Assembly (NCBI GenBank): GCA_008360955.1
Contig: LUCM01009167.1
Location: 209,280-273,279, forward strand
Direction: 5' to 3'
DNA from: Fasciolopsis buskii
Taxonomy: Eukaryota; Platyhelminthes; Trematoda; Plagiorchiida; Fasciolidae
Length of the DNA: 64,000 nt
Under the pieces are notes generated by a model. It was not told where the DNA came from. It saw only the letters and a program-made list of their open reading frames with translations, and did no database searches. A program made the translations under genes and the position numbers. This document shows positions 11,096 through 23,064 of the stretch, in pieces (positions within the stretch are counted from its first letter, which is position 1; the number at the start of each line of letters is the position of its first letter).

Positions 11096-14040
11096 CTGCA
11101 AAGAGCTTCATCGAAGATCATGGAAGACGTCGAATTTCATCTTACTGTCGGGAACAATATAAAAAAGATGAGTTACTGTCAACTACCTCTGTGCACTGAC
11201 GATGTCACCTGCACTGGTGATAAAACGACTGCTATTTAAACGCCACGCTCAGTGATCAGAACCCCATGGGAACCGACAACCTGAGGTAAGGCGAGCACAG
11301 ATTTTAACTCCATCCGGCTACATTCTTGCTTAGGCATGAACCGCCCCCAGGTAGTCAGATTTTTAAGGTTGAATCATTTGGACAATTAAACCTGGAAAGA
11401 TGAGAAAGTAATAAGAGGTCATTGATGTACCGTTCAGAAAATAAGCGCCCTCGTCATTTCGGAAAACAATAAATAGCATCCAAAAAAACGGAATGAGATC
11501 TCTGCGGTGATGCCACTTTCATAACTATGAAATTAGATGCACTTGAAAAATTCTTCCTTAAATCCAACGTGACACAGCCTAAACCGAAATACTTTGGGCA
11601 TGTTTTGCATATACTGGCTACCACCAGTACTTACCACCATCCCAAGAAAAAGCTATGAAACTAACTGTCCTTCATTGGTCAAAACCTAGTTTCACTTCCC
11701 CCATAGAAATTAAATTAAAGAACAACTGTTAAAAGTTGCCAAGTGGATCATACGACCCTAATACTCAATGATTAGCCCAACTCTAATGCTAAAACCCAGT
11801 ATTCAAACAACCGAAGATTAAAGACCCCAGAATTGCCCATCATTCAAGGATAACCTCCTCAGTGACCCTGTCATCCTGATCTGTACATAAACCCTCGATG
11901 AATACCCCCACCGCCTAACTTCTGGCTCCCGTACTGTGCTGGGGCACTCTGCTTCTGTTAAGATAAAATTGATCTTCACGCAGTCGGCTTCGTTCGTTCT
12001 TGATTTATTAGATATTGTGCATATATTCCGAGTGGCTTCTGTCCGATATGGAGTCAGATTTATTAGATATCTCCGTCCATCACAAGTCACTACTTTTCGC
12101 AATAAATCAACCTCCCGCAAACTATGGGCATAAGAAAAAAAACAATAATTAGAAAATTTTATTAGAATTCGATGTTTTCTTAACTCAGGAAGCTTTTTGG
12201 CAATGAGAAATTGTTATCAATTTTATCACACTAGCTTAGCATTTTGGTCCAGCTTCCTAACACGTTATCAGTAAAAGCTGCATGTCAGTCATACTTTCGA
12301 CTTATTCTGACCAGTTTGGATATTTTTCCCACCGCCGCAACTTTGGCTTGAGAATATTGCCTTTGGTAACATTTCGTTTTTTCCTACCGTCCTTGGTAGC
12401 CTAACAGCATGCTCAGAATACCTGGCTAAACCCAACTGTACACAATTCGACTGCTATTATCAGTCATTATTGTTTCGTTCATTTTAAACTTCCCAACTCC
12501 GTTCCAGTCGCTTAGTTGGGCAAAACAACTTAACAAAAAAACAAGCGGATCGATCCTACAGACTGATTTTTTTCACTAAGCAAAATGGCTAAATGACAGC
12601 GGTAACTGGAAGTAGAAAAAAAACAACCAATACTCAGGGAATTTCACAAGTGTTAGCAATCGATAAACTTCTACCAATTGCACTTGAAAGAGGAGAGAGG
12701 CAAATCAACGCATTTTTCTTCCATCAGAGTTGATGAAACAATGACTTCAATGGGCACGACACAAATAACACATTGTTCCTGTGGAATTATAATAACTTTT
12801 TTAGTGTGGAAATTCAGTCTGTTGTTTGGGCTGAACACCACGGGTATTACTTATTGTAAACCTGCGGTCCGGGAGAAGAAGAACGAGAAAAACTCAGTGA
12901 GTAGAATGCTCAACCGAGCTGAAATGAACAAAATCGTCTTCCTCTTCTTCTGACACGTTCTCATTTAGACTCATTAGGATTTTGGAAGAGAGGCCTGGGG
13001 CAAATGGATTTAGACAACTTAGTTTGGTTCCCGTTTGGTTTGTTACGAAAGGAAAATATCGTCGGCAGTTATCGCGCGCCCCGTCCCTAAGTGGCTTCAA
13101 AACCATTTCATTGATTTCACGTAAGCTTTATTATTTTTGGTCAATACAGATGGCTGTTGGAGATGACTGATATTGGATACAGTAGCAGAATGAAGATGTT
13201 CTGTCTTATAGAATGACACACATGTGCGTTGCTTTTCACAGAAAAAGATTTGGTTGTAGTTTACATTCATAATAAGTAAAAAGTATTTTTTTTAAATTTT
13301 TGATCGGTATTTTGTAGATCCTATTCCAAAACATTAGTTTCAATCACTTATACCAAACGAACACACAAATGGCCCAATTCATGGTAACGTGACGTAATAT
13401 AGAAGAACACGTAATAGTGGAAAACAGGAACAGAATTGAACTGGATGTCGAAGAGCACAAACAAACAAGTTTCGTTGTTTCCGGCCATATTTCAGCCTCT
13501 ATCTAACTGCTGGTGACAAATTATTTGTTTATCAAAACTGAAGTGTAATGATGGCCTTTGATTTTCACCTTAATAGTTTTGCCTTACTAAAACATTTTTA
13601 AGGACATGCTCCAGATTCGCCTGCATACGCACGCCCACCAGTGTTCCTGGCATTTACCCTGCGATGGGTGCTTGTCCGCCAACAACCAAGTATGGTGAAT
13701 GAGCAATTTATTAGGCTCTTGATTGTTCTCAAGTTGAATACAACGTTATCGCGTTTGACTAATTGAGATCGTTCGTGAAAGTCTGTTTGTAGACAAAGAA
13801 AAACAAGCACAGATACCAGCAGTCTCATTTGAAGATGCTCATCACAAAACATCGTCAAATAAGGCCCTACCGAGCTTTTATTCTATCCGCTAGGGTTGTT
13901 ATGTCCGTAACCAGGACTTTTAAGTCAGTCTTCTATACACCAGGCAGTTTTCTAGAAGCAGAAATACCTGATAAGAACTGTCTGGATGCTTGCAGCCCTA
14001 ATGGAGAACCAATTTCTATCTCACCGTTACGTCAACCGTT
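11096..14040. other. Stretch without a recognised gene
   Basis: Contains a 100-codon minus frame (11818-12120) and a 91-codon plus frame (12678-12953). Neither has family motifs, good splice sites or coding-like composition, so both were left as chance frames. Confidence 0.45.
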
Positions 14041-14140
14041 GGTGGTCAAGAGGGTAGTGGTGTGACGTTTGGACTAAGGAGTCGCGGGTTTAACTCCCGC
14101 CATCGGTCACTTTCCTCATTAGCAACCTTTCAATGATCTT
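14041..14140 (+). repeat. tRNA-like SINE, copy with intact T-arm
   Basis: A perfect T-arm is present: stem GCGGG (14084-14088), seven-base loop TTTAACT, stem CCCGC (14096-14100). It is preceded by a tRNA-like 5' half (GTAGTGGTGTGACG). The bases after it (CATCGGTCACTTTCCTCATT) resemble those after the B box at 39.37 kb. The shared tail beyond the tRNA part marks a SINE family rather than a lone tRNA pseudogene. Confidence 0.5.
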
Positions 14141-14352
14141 GACCGCCCTACCAAAATATTGAACACTTGTAGCATAGTAAATAAAAAGAAAATGTAGAGG
14201 TCATTGTTATTAATATTTTCAAGTATCTTTCACTGAAAAACAAAACTCGTTTTGCAAAACCTTTACTATCCCGAAGTTACGTGGACAACAGATGACTTTC
14301 ATCGATGAAAGTTTGACGGTTGACAAGCACCTGAGTAATGTGACAAGTTCAG

Positions 14353-14424
14353 TCACTTGGGGAGACTATATTTACCAACATCTTCTGTGCATTTCGTCGA
14401 GAAGCCGTTAATCAGGCAGGCAGT
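14353..14424 (+). CDS. Candidate 72-bp internal exon
   Basis: Bounded by AAGTTCAG (acceptor ending at 14352) and a perfect GTAAGT donor at 14425. The 24 codons are open in phase 0 at both ends and read SLGETIFTNIFCAFRR and onward. No family is recognised, and a segment this short could be open by chance. The donor is the main support. Confidence 0.22.
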
Positions 14425-17400
14425 GTAAGTCATCAAGAGCTGATTTTGACATTAGAGACTTCGGGTAGTTTTCTGGCTAGCGGTTTATTCACCGTGGATT
14501 GTTAATCTCTGCATTGACGGAAATTCCTTCAGGCCACCACACCATGTCTAATGTTCTTACAAATTTCGCAGGTTTAAGCATCATCCGCATTATCGAAGCT
14601 GACGTCAGCTACACATCGACTGATTGATTTAACCACATGACAAGGGTATTCTTGGTATTTTATCATTCATTCTGATTTCTGACAAAAGGCAAGACAAATA
14701 ATAAACAGATAAATTAGTTCGTTAGCAAAAAATCTCCCACCTCTCGGCCAGGTGACACGTAATTACAGCGTTTTCCTTTTTTTGCTGGTGCCTGAAACAA
14801 GCATCGAATACAAGTGAATTCAGCTTTACTGATCCAGATGTTGTAGACGTTATGATTCGGTACACCTGTCCTTTGAGAAACAAAACCGAACGCACGGGGT
14901 AGCATTCGATTGTACTACCTTCGATGAGCGACGAAATGAATGTGAGATGTCAATCTTCCCATCTCCTGCGATCCAATGGGAAAGTCGACCTAACTCAACC
15001 TTCGAATTTTGTGGTGCGATTTATTTTCCCTACTGTTTGACCTCAACTAGGGGATACTTAGTTTAGAATATAGTGAACATGTTTGTTGAAATCCGCACGT
15101 GTGAAATTCAGACAAAGGGAATTCCAATCAGCAGCCTGATTGGTGTCAAGAGGTAAACCGTCCATTAATCGAACTTGCAATATACGATTGTTTTATCATT
15201 TAGTGTTAATCAACTGTGATCCATTCAGACCAACTTTAGGGCAAAGTATAAAGCTAACCCAATTTTTAATCCTGTTCTATTATTGGATGGATTACTAGTG
15301 AGATAGATTGAAAAGTAACTGAATCTTTCCGAATGACACTGATTTCGGTGTTTTTCATAGTCATCTAATGCCCAGTCCACCCAGTTTGCTGGTCTCTACC
15401 CACACGATCACTTTATTTGGTCTTGCTTTATGTTTATATCCCATGTTAGTTGATTGATTAGTCTAAAACTTCCACGGTTCATTCTGCTTGTCTTGCTGTG
15501 GTTCGATCTGATGTGATCATTGATAGCTACTCAAAATTCTTGGTCTCTTTCCAGCGGTGCTGTTGAAAACCGCTCACGTTCTGACATTTCAAGAACATTT
15601 CAGTTTACGGTTGTTGATTACCAAACTTCTGACCATGGATTGTCCGCCTATAATCACTGATAACCAAGGGGAGAGGATGAAATTCATTGATGAACACACG
15701 GAGTCGACATAACCAAAATTTAATTAATCTTAGTGGGTTGCACTATTTCATTTGTTGTTACTTGCATCAGTTGGTACTATTTCCTCCAACAGGCACTATG
15801 ATTAAATAGGACAAGTACTCCTTGACTGTCCTCTGCTATACTCATCGGAATACCCTTGGTTTGCATTGATTTTATTGGCAGAGAGTGGAGCTGCAATGAT
15901 GTCCACCCAACATGACATTCTCATAACTTTTAAAGACTTGTTCACTACAGTTTGATCGATTATCCATAAGGTATTGGTTTTACCGCAACAATCGATCCTT
16001 GTTCATATTACGACTGGGTAGCCGTGAAAATGGAATGAATGGTTTTGACGTCAAGCCAGCCATTTGAAAATAGTTTCCCATCAAACGACTCGCATTTATA
16101 TTTTTCCCAAGCCTTAGATGCAATCTATGCTCCATCATCACCATTCAGTAGGTCACCAGAGCTTTAGTTACTGCTTCGTGGCGTAGTTTGACCTGAGAAT
16201 CCGCAGCTGTTTGAGGGAGAAGAACAAAGGAAGGTGGATTACACAACAATCCGGATGAAATTGTAACCGAAAAGCGAATGGTACACTAACCAAGCCGCCA
16301 TCCCGTTCCTTACATATGATGGTGTAAAAATATGGCCGCTTTAGGAGAGAGAGTGAGATGAAGTAAGGGGTTAACCGTCTTCGGTAAGTATAGAAAGACG
16401 TGATTCAATTGGCTTGGGCTCCATTGCAAAAGTCCTTCATATATATGCCAGAAGGACGAGTGAATCTTGAGATACCAAAACTTAGTGGATATCCATCTGA
16501 GAGTATATTCAACCGTATATTAAATGTCGATATTTTGCTAACCTGTTCCTTGACCCAGCAGGGCTTCAGTACATGGCATTAAGGGGAGGGGAAACAATTT
16601 CGGTCTTTCCCACCGGGTACTGATGGGATCACATTTTTTGAGTGATCCCTACGCCTACTAGTTTGCCGTAACGACTGTGCAACTAGGCAGATGTGTAACC
16701 ACTGTCCTTGGCACCGAGTTAATCAAGTGTAACGGCGTACTTGTGCTGAATATTGAGAAACAGGCAGACAACCATGGACAGTAAATCCTTGCAAAAACCA
16801 ATAGAAATTCTCCCAGACGTCCAGGAAACCGTTTGTTGGATTCATTAACTGAGTACAGGAACTGAAAAATCGTCTCGAAGCTTATTATCTTCGCGAAGTT
16901 GTTCGGGTGTAAGGCAATACCAAAGATGTCAGTGTTTTCTCGGTAAATCGTTATCACTAAGTGCAGTCTATGAATTCAGGTTTGCAAACAGGAATCTGAA
17001 ACTAACTACCGTTGATAGTCGTACTACAATTGAAATGAAATTGACAATAGGGGGACATTTTGATAGCCATTTTAAACATATAAGTAAACCTTACTGTGTG
17101 GGTGTGCTACCGGGAAAAATTTGAAGTGTGTCTGGAATCTGTACAGTGTCAGTCCAATGCTTCATCATTTAAGCACAAAAACAAACTGAGACACCGATTG
17201 TAAAAGCCAGCAAAGTTTTACGAGTGTCACCTGCATTCGTGTGTAGCTGTCCTCCATTTTATATGAAAAGTTGCCCAAAAATTTATCGAAAGACAAGAAA
17301 TGTGGACACATCGGCTACGGACAACTTCGTGGGAGAACACGAGTGTTAAACCACACCTGTTCATTCAGTAAAAGTTCTGATGTAGGTGCACGTTTTTGTT

Positions 17401-19394
17401 TGTGTGCGTGTGTATTTGCCTCGTTTCGATGAGTTGTATTTGTGTACCGAGAAAGAGCTGGAGTTATCCAGTTGCCAAAAGGCCGCATTATCCACAACTC
17501 ACATCAGCAATGATTTATTATCCGAAAAATTTCACCTTCTGACCGTGACATTCAGATCATTTTCTGGATGCATTGGTTATGAAAATAGCTCTTATCGAAT
17601 CCCTGTTTAACTTGCTAATTATGTGATTCCTTAATGCTGGCTGCGGCAGAATGGAAAAAAGTTGTTGAACTTCTCGTATGCGAGAAAACCGCATGGTTCC
17701 GGTTAATAGCAACATTTGGAATGCACAAATTACCGACTACTGATGACTTGTCTTAATATTTATGTACATTTTTCTACGAACAGCAACAGCTCTGCTTGAG
17801 GCTGTGGCTAATTTCGGTAGTTTTTTTGAAGCAGTTTTTCAATCAAATGATCCTGGTTAGTTTGCTAAATTCCAACTGATACCACAAAGTTTTTCATGCG
17901 TGGGAAATATTTTACGTTCACGAGCAGAGGACTTTGTGTGTGGGGGGGTGTATACTTCATGAATGAGTACGTGGGTAGGTGTCCGTTTTGTTAAACTAGG
18001 CTGTAGAGGAATAGGACGCTGGGTTTTCGTTCTCATTGTCATGGACAAGTGAATTTAACAATTCACTGTCATTATCAGTGCGTTTTTACACAAATGACCA
18101 TAGTCCGGCTGAGTTGTAGAGGCTCCTTGTACAAGAACTCAGTGCATTTTCGGTGTCCAGTATGAGGAACTAGAGTCTCACGGTAGCCTTTTGTATGGCT
18201 TTCAGCTGCAGTGTGAATAGCTTTGATAAAGCGGTTCTGTCAACTAGTTTGGATTTTTCATCCATTTTTATTGGGATCTTAACTTTTAACTGTCCATACT
18301 ATACCGATGAACAGTCGTCACGGCTGATCGTGTAAACATACCATCTATGGTCAGATGGTATTGGCTTTTGCGAGCGCTATCGGCATGCTGGATTACTGGC
18401 TTCTGAAAAATATGACAATATAATAATAACAATAATAATAATATGGTGCAAATTTTTTTCAATACACTCTGAGCCTCGTTCGGTTCACACCTCTTTTGGC
18501 TGTTCTGTACATTTTGTCGTGATCATAATCCTGGTTAGTTGGCCTTTCATTAATAGAGAGACTATCGTTTGTACAAACTTCCGTCGATTATCAGCCCAAT
18601 GACTTGCGGTGCAAATTATTTGAATTTGAGCTTTTGTGACCAAAATCTCAGTGGTTTTGATTTCACCAGAGAGATGGACCAGATTAGGTGTACGTAGTCA
18701 CAAAGCAGAGGGCTACCGGTCAGAATGGATTTTCAGGCTGCTCTGTGATGATCACAGTTATCTTGTTTCTATTCCAACTCACCTGCTGTGAGCCCACGCC
18801 TCAAAGATGTGATGCAGTCTGATACCATTTCGCTAGCCTGTTAGACAACCGGCCAATGAGGACCGTATCGTGAACCAGTCGTGTGAAGTTGAAACATTCT
18901 AGAAAGGCCACTGGATAGAATGCATCCCACTATATCTTCTATTTTGTACATTTACGCATGAGCTGTAAGAAAAACTCGAACTTGTTTCTTAGTTGCTGTG
19001 ATTTTCTCGTTATCTTCAGTTCCCTAGTTCGGGTACGAGTCAATCCAGTACCCACTGGTAGATAGTATCCGTCCATTATTGCGGCTGACTGAATTCCCTA
19101 CCGTGATTTCAAGTAGATAAAGCACAGCATCTTTTCGTTCCTTCGTAGAACTGAGGGATCACGAAATGGAATAAATGCAAATTACATAACGGAAAGGAGA
19201 CTTGTGCCGATTTAACCTAGACAGTGTGACATCATCTCGACTGGTGAGAGATCGAAACGCCAAGCTCACTGATCAGAAAGTCGCAAAAAATGTTCAACAC
19301 AACTCCGAAAAATTCGGGCGAAACTACCGAATGATGTGGGATGTGGTACAGAAGCTATCTTCGTGAAATTTGTAAAGGATTTAATCTGTGTGGA
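14425..19394. other. Long stretch without a recognised gene
   Basis: About 5 kb with only short frames. The longest is a 99-codon minus frame at 16658-16957; a faint resemblance of its surroundings to a retroelement pol was considered and not accepted. The only other landmark is an AAT microsatellite at 18.4 kb. It could be intronic. Confidence 0.5.
18416..18444. repeat. (AAT)n microsatellite
   Basis: Interrupted run of AAT/ATA units (CAATATAATAATAACAATAA and following bases). Simple repeat. Confidence 0.85.
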
Positions 19395-19801
19395 TTGCAA
19401 GGCACAAAAACAAACTGTTCGGACCAGTAGAGGTATGCTGTCAGGAGAAGGCAGCTTTCTCAACATTGCGCCTGCGTGTCTTCGAGCTGTCTGATCGACT
19501 ATGGTAGTTTGATCAATGATGGACTGGGTCAAACAAATCCCAATTAATACAAAGGAGTGGATGCAATCCGTTCGTGCCAGATAGCGGGCAAGTATGGATG
19601 GCAAGACCAAACTGAGGCTACATTGCCTCATTAGCTCCTAGCTGCTAGCCGACACAACGGTGTGGTTGGAGAAACAAGAGTGCAGATAAGCAAACTGAGA
19701 AGATCACGTCATCATTTGTGGTAAGTAATCAGGATAAGCGATCCGGATTCGGCAAGAAAATGGCGTGAACTTGATCAGGTGGAATGCATTGAACGAGACA
19801 G
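19395..19801 (-). repeat. Dispersed repeat R1, copy 1 (near-identical core)
   Basis: These 407 bases are the reverse complement of 22609-23015, with one difference noticed: GGTCCG here versus GGTTCG in the other copy, read on that strand. Similarity stops abruptly at both ends. Beyond 19802, to about 19.95 kb, there is only distant resemblance to the sequence beyond the other copy. A more diverged relative lies at 61.4-61.9 kb. A minus frame of 121 codons (19266-19631) runs through it and is shared with the second copy because of the identity, not because of visible coding constraint. The class of element is unknown. Confidence 0.8.
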
Positions 19802-22440
19802 GCCAAGGTTACAAATGGTCAGGCCAAAGCGGTCGACAAAAACACCAGAAGCACGGGTAAAAATGCAAACGACAAACAGGACGAAGAAGTTGGTTTCTTA
19901 ACAGGGTTAAATTGTGGACCGATAAGGACATTTAGTGTTGGTCTGTATCTTCTTGTATGACACAAATAAGGCAACCAGTTTTCTTGTTTGGTTTTTTAGT
20001 TATGAAAACCTGTTGGTACTTTGTGAACCAAAATGCTATCTGCGTCTTGGTTAGAACAGTCGCGTTTTCGCTTCCCGCCGATCACTTTAGCTGGCAACTG
20101 AATTTTGTCTCGTCGCGACCATCTAAGCCGATCTGATGCACTGACTGTACCGCGAATAAATGAAGTGCCTACTTAGAGGAACATTCGTCCTGTAAATAAG
20201 TGGCATTTCTTCAGGGTAAACCAACCTCTTTGGCCTCCCTTGTTAGGTTTTGCGTTTAACACTAGGAGCATTTTCGAAGAAAAATCAGTCGATTTTACAG
20301 TCCTCGCTTGCAAATTTTCTCGAAAAGATTGTTGCCCTTGTGCTATTTCTCAAAGAGTAATTAGATTCACTAAATACAGGAAATTAAATTTCTTATTAAA
20401 CAGCTCTTTTCGATGAGGATGATGAACATTTCCTGGATGAAAATTTACAAATTCTGACTCACTGGTCGGTCGCATCCAAGGGAGAGAGAGAGAGTGAATC
20501 GATCAAACACCCGAGAATACCGCCGTCTGAACTCAGCGTCTAAACTGTCAGGTCACTGGATCACCGTCCAGTTGAGCTCGTATAAAATTTGCATGGAAGT
20601 GCACGATGTGACCGAGGTGATTTAATAGCCACGTGACAATAATTTATTCCAATCATTTTTTCAAAATTCTAACTTCATTTGATATTATAGTGTTGCAGTC
20701 TGGTAAAACACGATGTCACCAAATTATTGGTACTAAAAATCGACTAAAATTTCTAAACCAGACATATGCAATAACCCCCTGTGATAGAATATTTTCAAGT
20801 GAATGGGACTGTCGAAATGCTGTACTCTGTTGAACTGAACGCAAGATATCTGCTTACCGTTGAAAATCTCTGGAAAGCACTTCCTTGCATCAAGATTTTG
20901 TTTAAGCCGCAGTCCTCATTTATTGTATAGACTTGTCATTACTATTATTCACAAAGGTTGAGTTTTGTGCACTTTGCCCAATGACATTAAAAATTTGTTT
21001 CCAGTGACAATAGTTGACCAATGTTTAAATGAAAACTAATATAACGGAACTGCGTCCAGTTGTTGAGTGACTTGCTGATCACACACGTCGCATTCCAACC
21101 GGAGAATACAATGTGGACAACCAAGGTGTACTATCAGGAAGATGGTTCAGATTAAACGCAATAACGCCGCAAAATCGTAAACGAATACGGCCACAATGAA
21201 CAGCGGTACACAATCAGGGGTGAGTCGAACAACAGCGAGGCAGTGAGCGCAACGGTGGCTTCGAGAAAGGTCAAAATAGGATTCAAAAGGCGGATGGATA
21301 TAGGACTAAAACGGGTCAATCAGCATAGATTGAGAGCATGAGCAGCCGAGCATTTTCAATGTCTTGAGTAGTAAGTGACGGAATTGCAGCGCGAGGGGTA
21401 GGCACATGAACAAGTGAGGTTAATCACGAGGCGAAGCAGGATGGTCGAGGGACCCGTCAGTCTAATGAGATGGAGGGTGACACGTTACGGACTGACTGCG
21501 TGTTCTTAATGAAGATAAGAGTAAATGACAGTACGATGAGGGCAGATGTTCTAGTGAAGTTAACGACGCGGAAAAATGCAAACTTAATTCAAGTGATGAC
21601 ATAACCAGTACGGAGAGCTGGAGGGGATAATAAAACAGGTGTTAGTGACAGTTTTTCATATGACGATAATTGTCATGATCCAGCTTGTAAATCTTGTCAT
21701 AAATGAACTCAAGAGTGGACCAGAAAAGTCCTGGTAACCTCTGACACAGTTGGGGGCAACAGGGCACAAACGAGAGGTAAACAAACAAACTGCGCGGTAG
21801 CTAGATGATGAAAGAAGACTTAAGCAATGTAACCAAAAGGAATGCGGGGTGGAGCAAGCGCATGGGTGAGGGCAACATCGTCACTCCGCTGAGTGGAAAT
21901 TTTAATCATCGTAATCCTGAACTTCATACAACTAGGGATTCTGAAAATTCTGGTTGGGATAAACATTGCGATAATGTCTTGTGTTGAATGTTGCTGCAAT
22001 CAGAAGTGTACATGTGTTCATATGATGGACCTGAGTAATTCAGGGTCACATAAACAAGGCAACACTTACGTAATGTTTCCTAGCCCTACTGTGGGTGCCG
22101 CTTAATCGTTCAGGTTGCAGAGTACTTGTAATATTAAAGTGCTAGTTTCTGTGCATGAGTCCGAATTCTTTGAGGTCAATGACGGTTTCAGTTGCACTAA
22201 CTCTGTGGGACCAAATTTCTTCTGATGATTAAAATTTATTACACATGATGGTTTGAACTTCAGCCCATCTTCCTGTAAAGTGAAGGTGCACGACTGATTA
22301 TGATGGCATTTTGAATAGAACGAAGAGGAGTTGAAATAAAACAGTTATTTTTACTTTCATGAATGAAGGTAGTCGTTGTCTAACGCCTAATTATTACACC
22401 GGTGTCTGCAGTCCAGTCAGTCAATTCTGCCTGCAGACCG
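19802..22440. other. Stretch without a recognised gene; purine-rich part
   Basis: Only short frames. From about 21.2 to 21.85 kb the plus strand is visibly purine-rich and stop-dense in most frames (many GAGG, AAGT and GTGAG stretches), perhaps an old repeat. A short GA run lies near 20.49 kb. No gene is seen. Confidence 0.5.
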
Positions 22441-23015
22441 GTATTGTCCGTCCCCAATAACTCAAAAAAGAACCACCAGGCAGAAGTGGAACAAAACCAC
22501 GCTTTATTAATTGGAAACATCGTATATTCATGAGTCATTTTGCTCACATACTTCCCCCTGTTTGATTGCCACAATTAGGCCGGTTGTATCGGTCGAGCCT
22601 TGATTGGGCTGTCTCGTTCAATGCATTCCACCTGATCAAGTTCACGCCATTTTCTTGCCGAATCCGGATCGCTTATCCTGATTACTTACCACAAATGATG
22701 ACGTGATCTTCTCAGTTTGCTTATCTGCACTCTTGTTTCTCCAACCACACCGTTGTGTCGGCTAGCAGCTAGGAGCTAATGAGGCAATGTAGCCTCAGTT
22801 TGGTCTTGCCATCCATACTTGCCCGCTATCTGGCACGAACGGATTGCATCCACTCCTTTGTATTAATTGGGATTTGTTTGACCCAGTCCATCATTGATCA
22901 AACTACCATAGTCGATCAGACAGCTCGAAGACACGCAGGCGCAATGTTGAGAAAGCTGCCTTCTCCTGACAGCATACCTCTACTGGTTCGAACAGTTTGT
23001 TTTTGTGCCTTGCAA
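22441..23015 (+). repeat. Dispersed repeat R1, copy 2
   Basis: The right part (22609-23015) is a near-identical inverted copy of 19395-19801. The left part (22441-22608) starts TATTGTCCGTCCCC and is related to the start of the third copy at 61440. It contains TTTATTAATTGG, so the minus strand carries an AATAAA as an LTR or 3' end might. R1 could be an LTR or a non-autonomous element. No target-site duplication was identified. Confidence 0.75.
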
Positions 23016-23021
23016 CCCAAA

Positions 23022-23063
23022 ATCTCCCCGTTGTGCTTAGATGATCAAATAGTCTTTCTGACC
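23022..23063 (+). repeat. 42-bp direct repeat next to the N
   Basis: These 42 bases (starting ATCTCCCCGTTGTGCTTAG) are identical to 24703-24744 inside the left inverted-repeat arm, and to the reverse complement of 28178-28219 in the right arm. Both plus-strand copies are followed by GAG, with the N interposed here. A duplicate of this size at a sequence join is what overlapping contig ends look like, though a biological junction is possible. Confidence 0.85.
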
Positions 23064-23064
23064 N
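23064..23064. other. Single unresolved base N
   Basis: The only ambiguous base noticed in the window. It sits exactly between the 42-bp repeat and the first base of the inverted-repeat arm, so it marks a likely assembly join or residual gap. Confidence 0.95.

Noticed and set aside
11818..12120. 100-codon minus frame
   Set aside because: Irregular composition, no motif, no splice sites; a plus frame of similar quality overlaps it.
16658..16957. 99-codon minus frame with faint retroelement-like spacing
   Set aside because: No catalytic motif could be identified in any frame, and the resemblance depends on assumed frameshifts.
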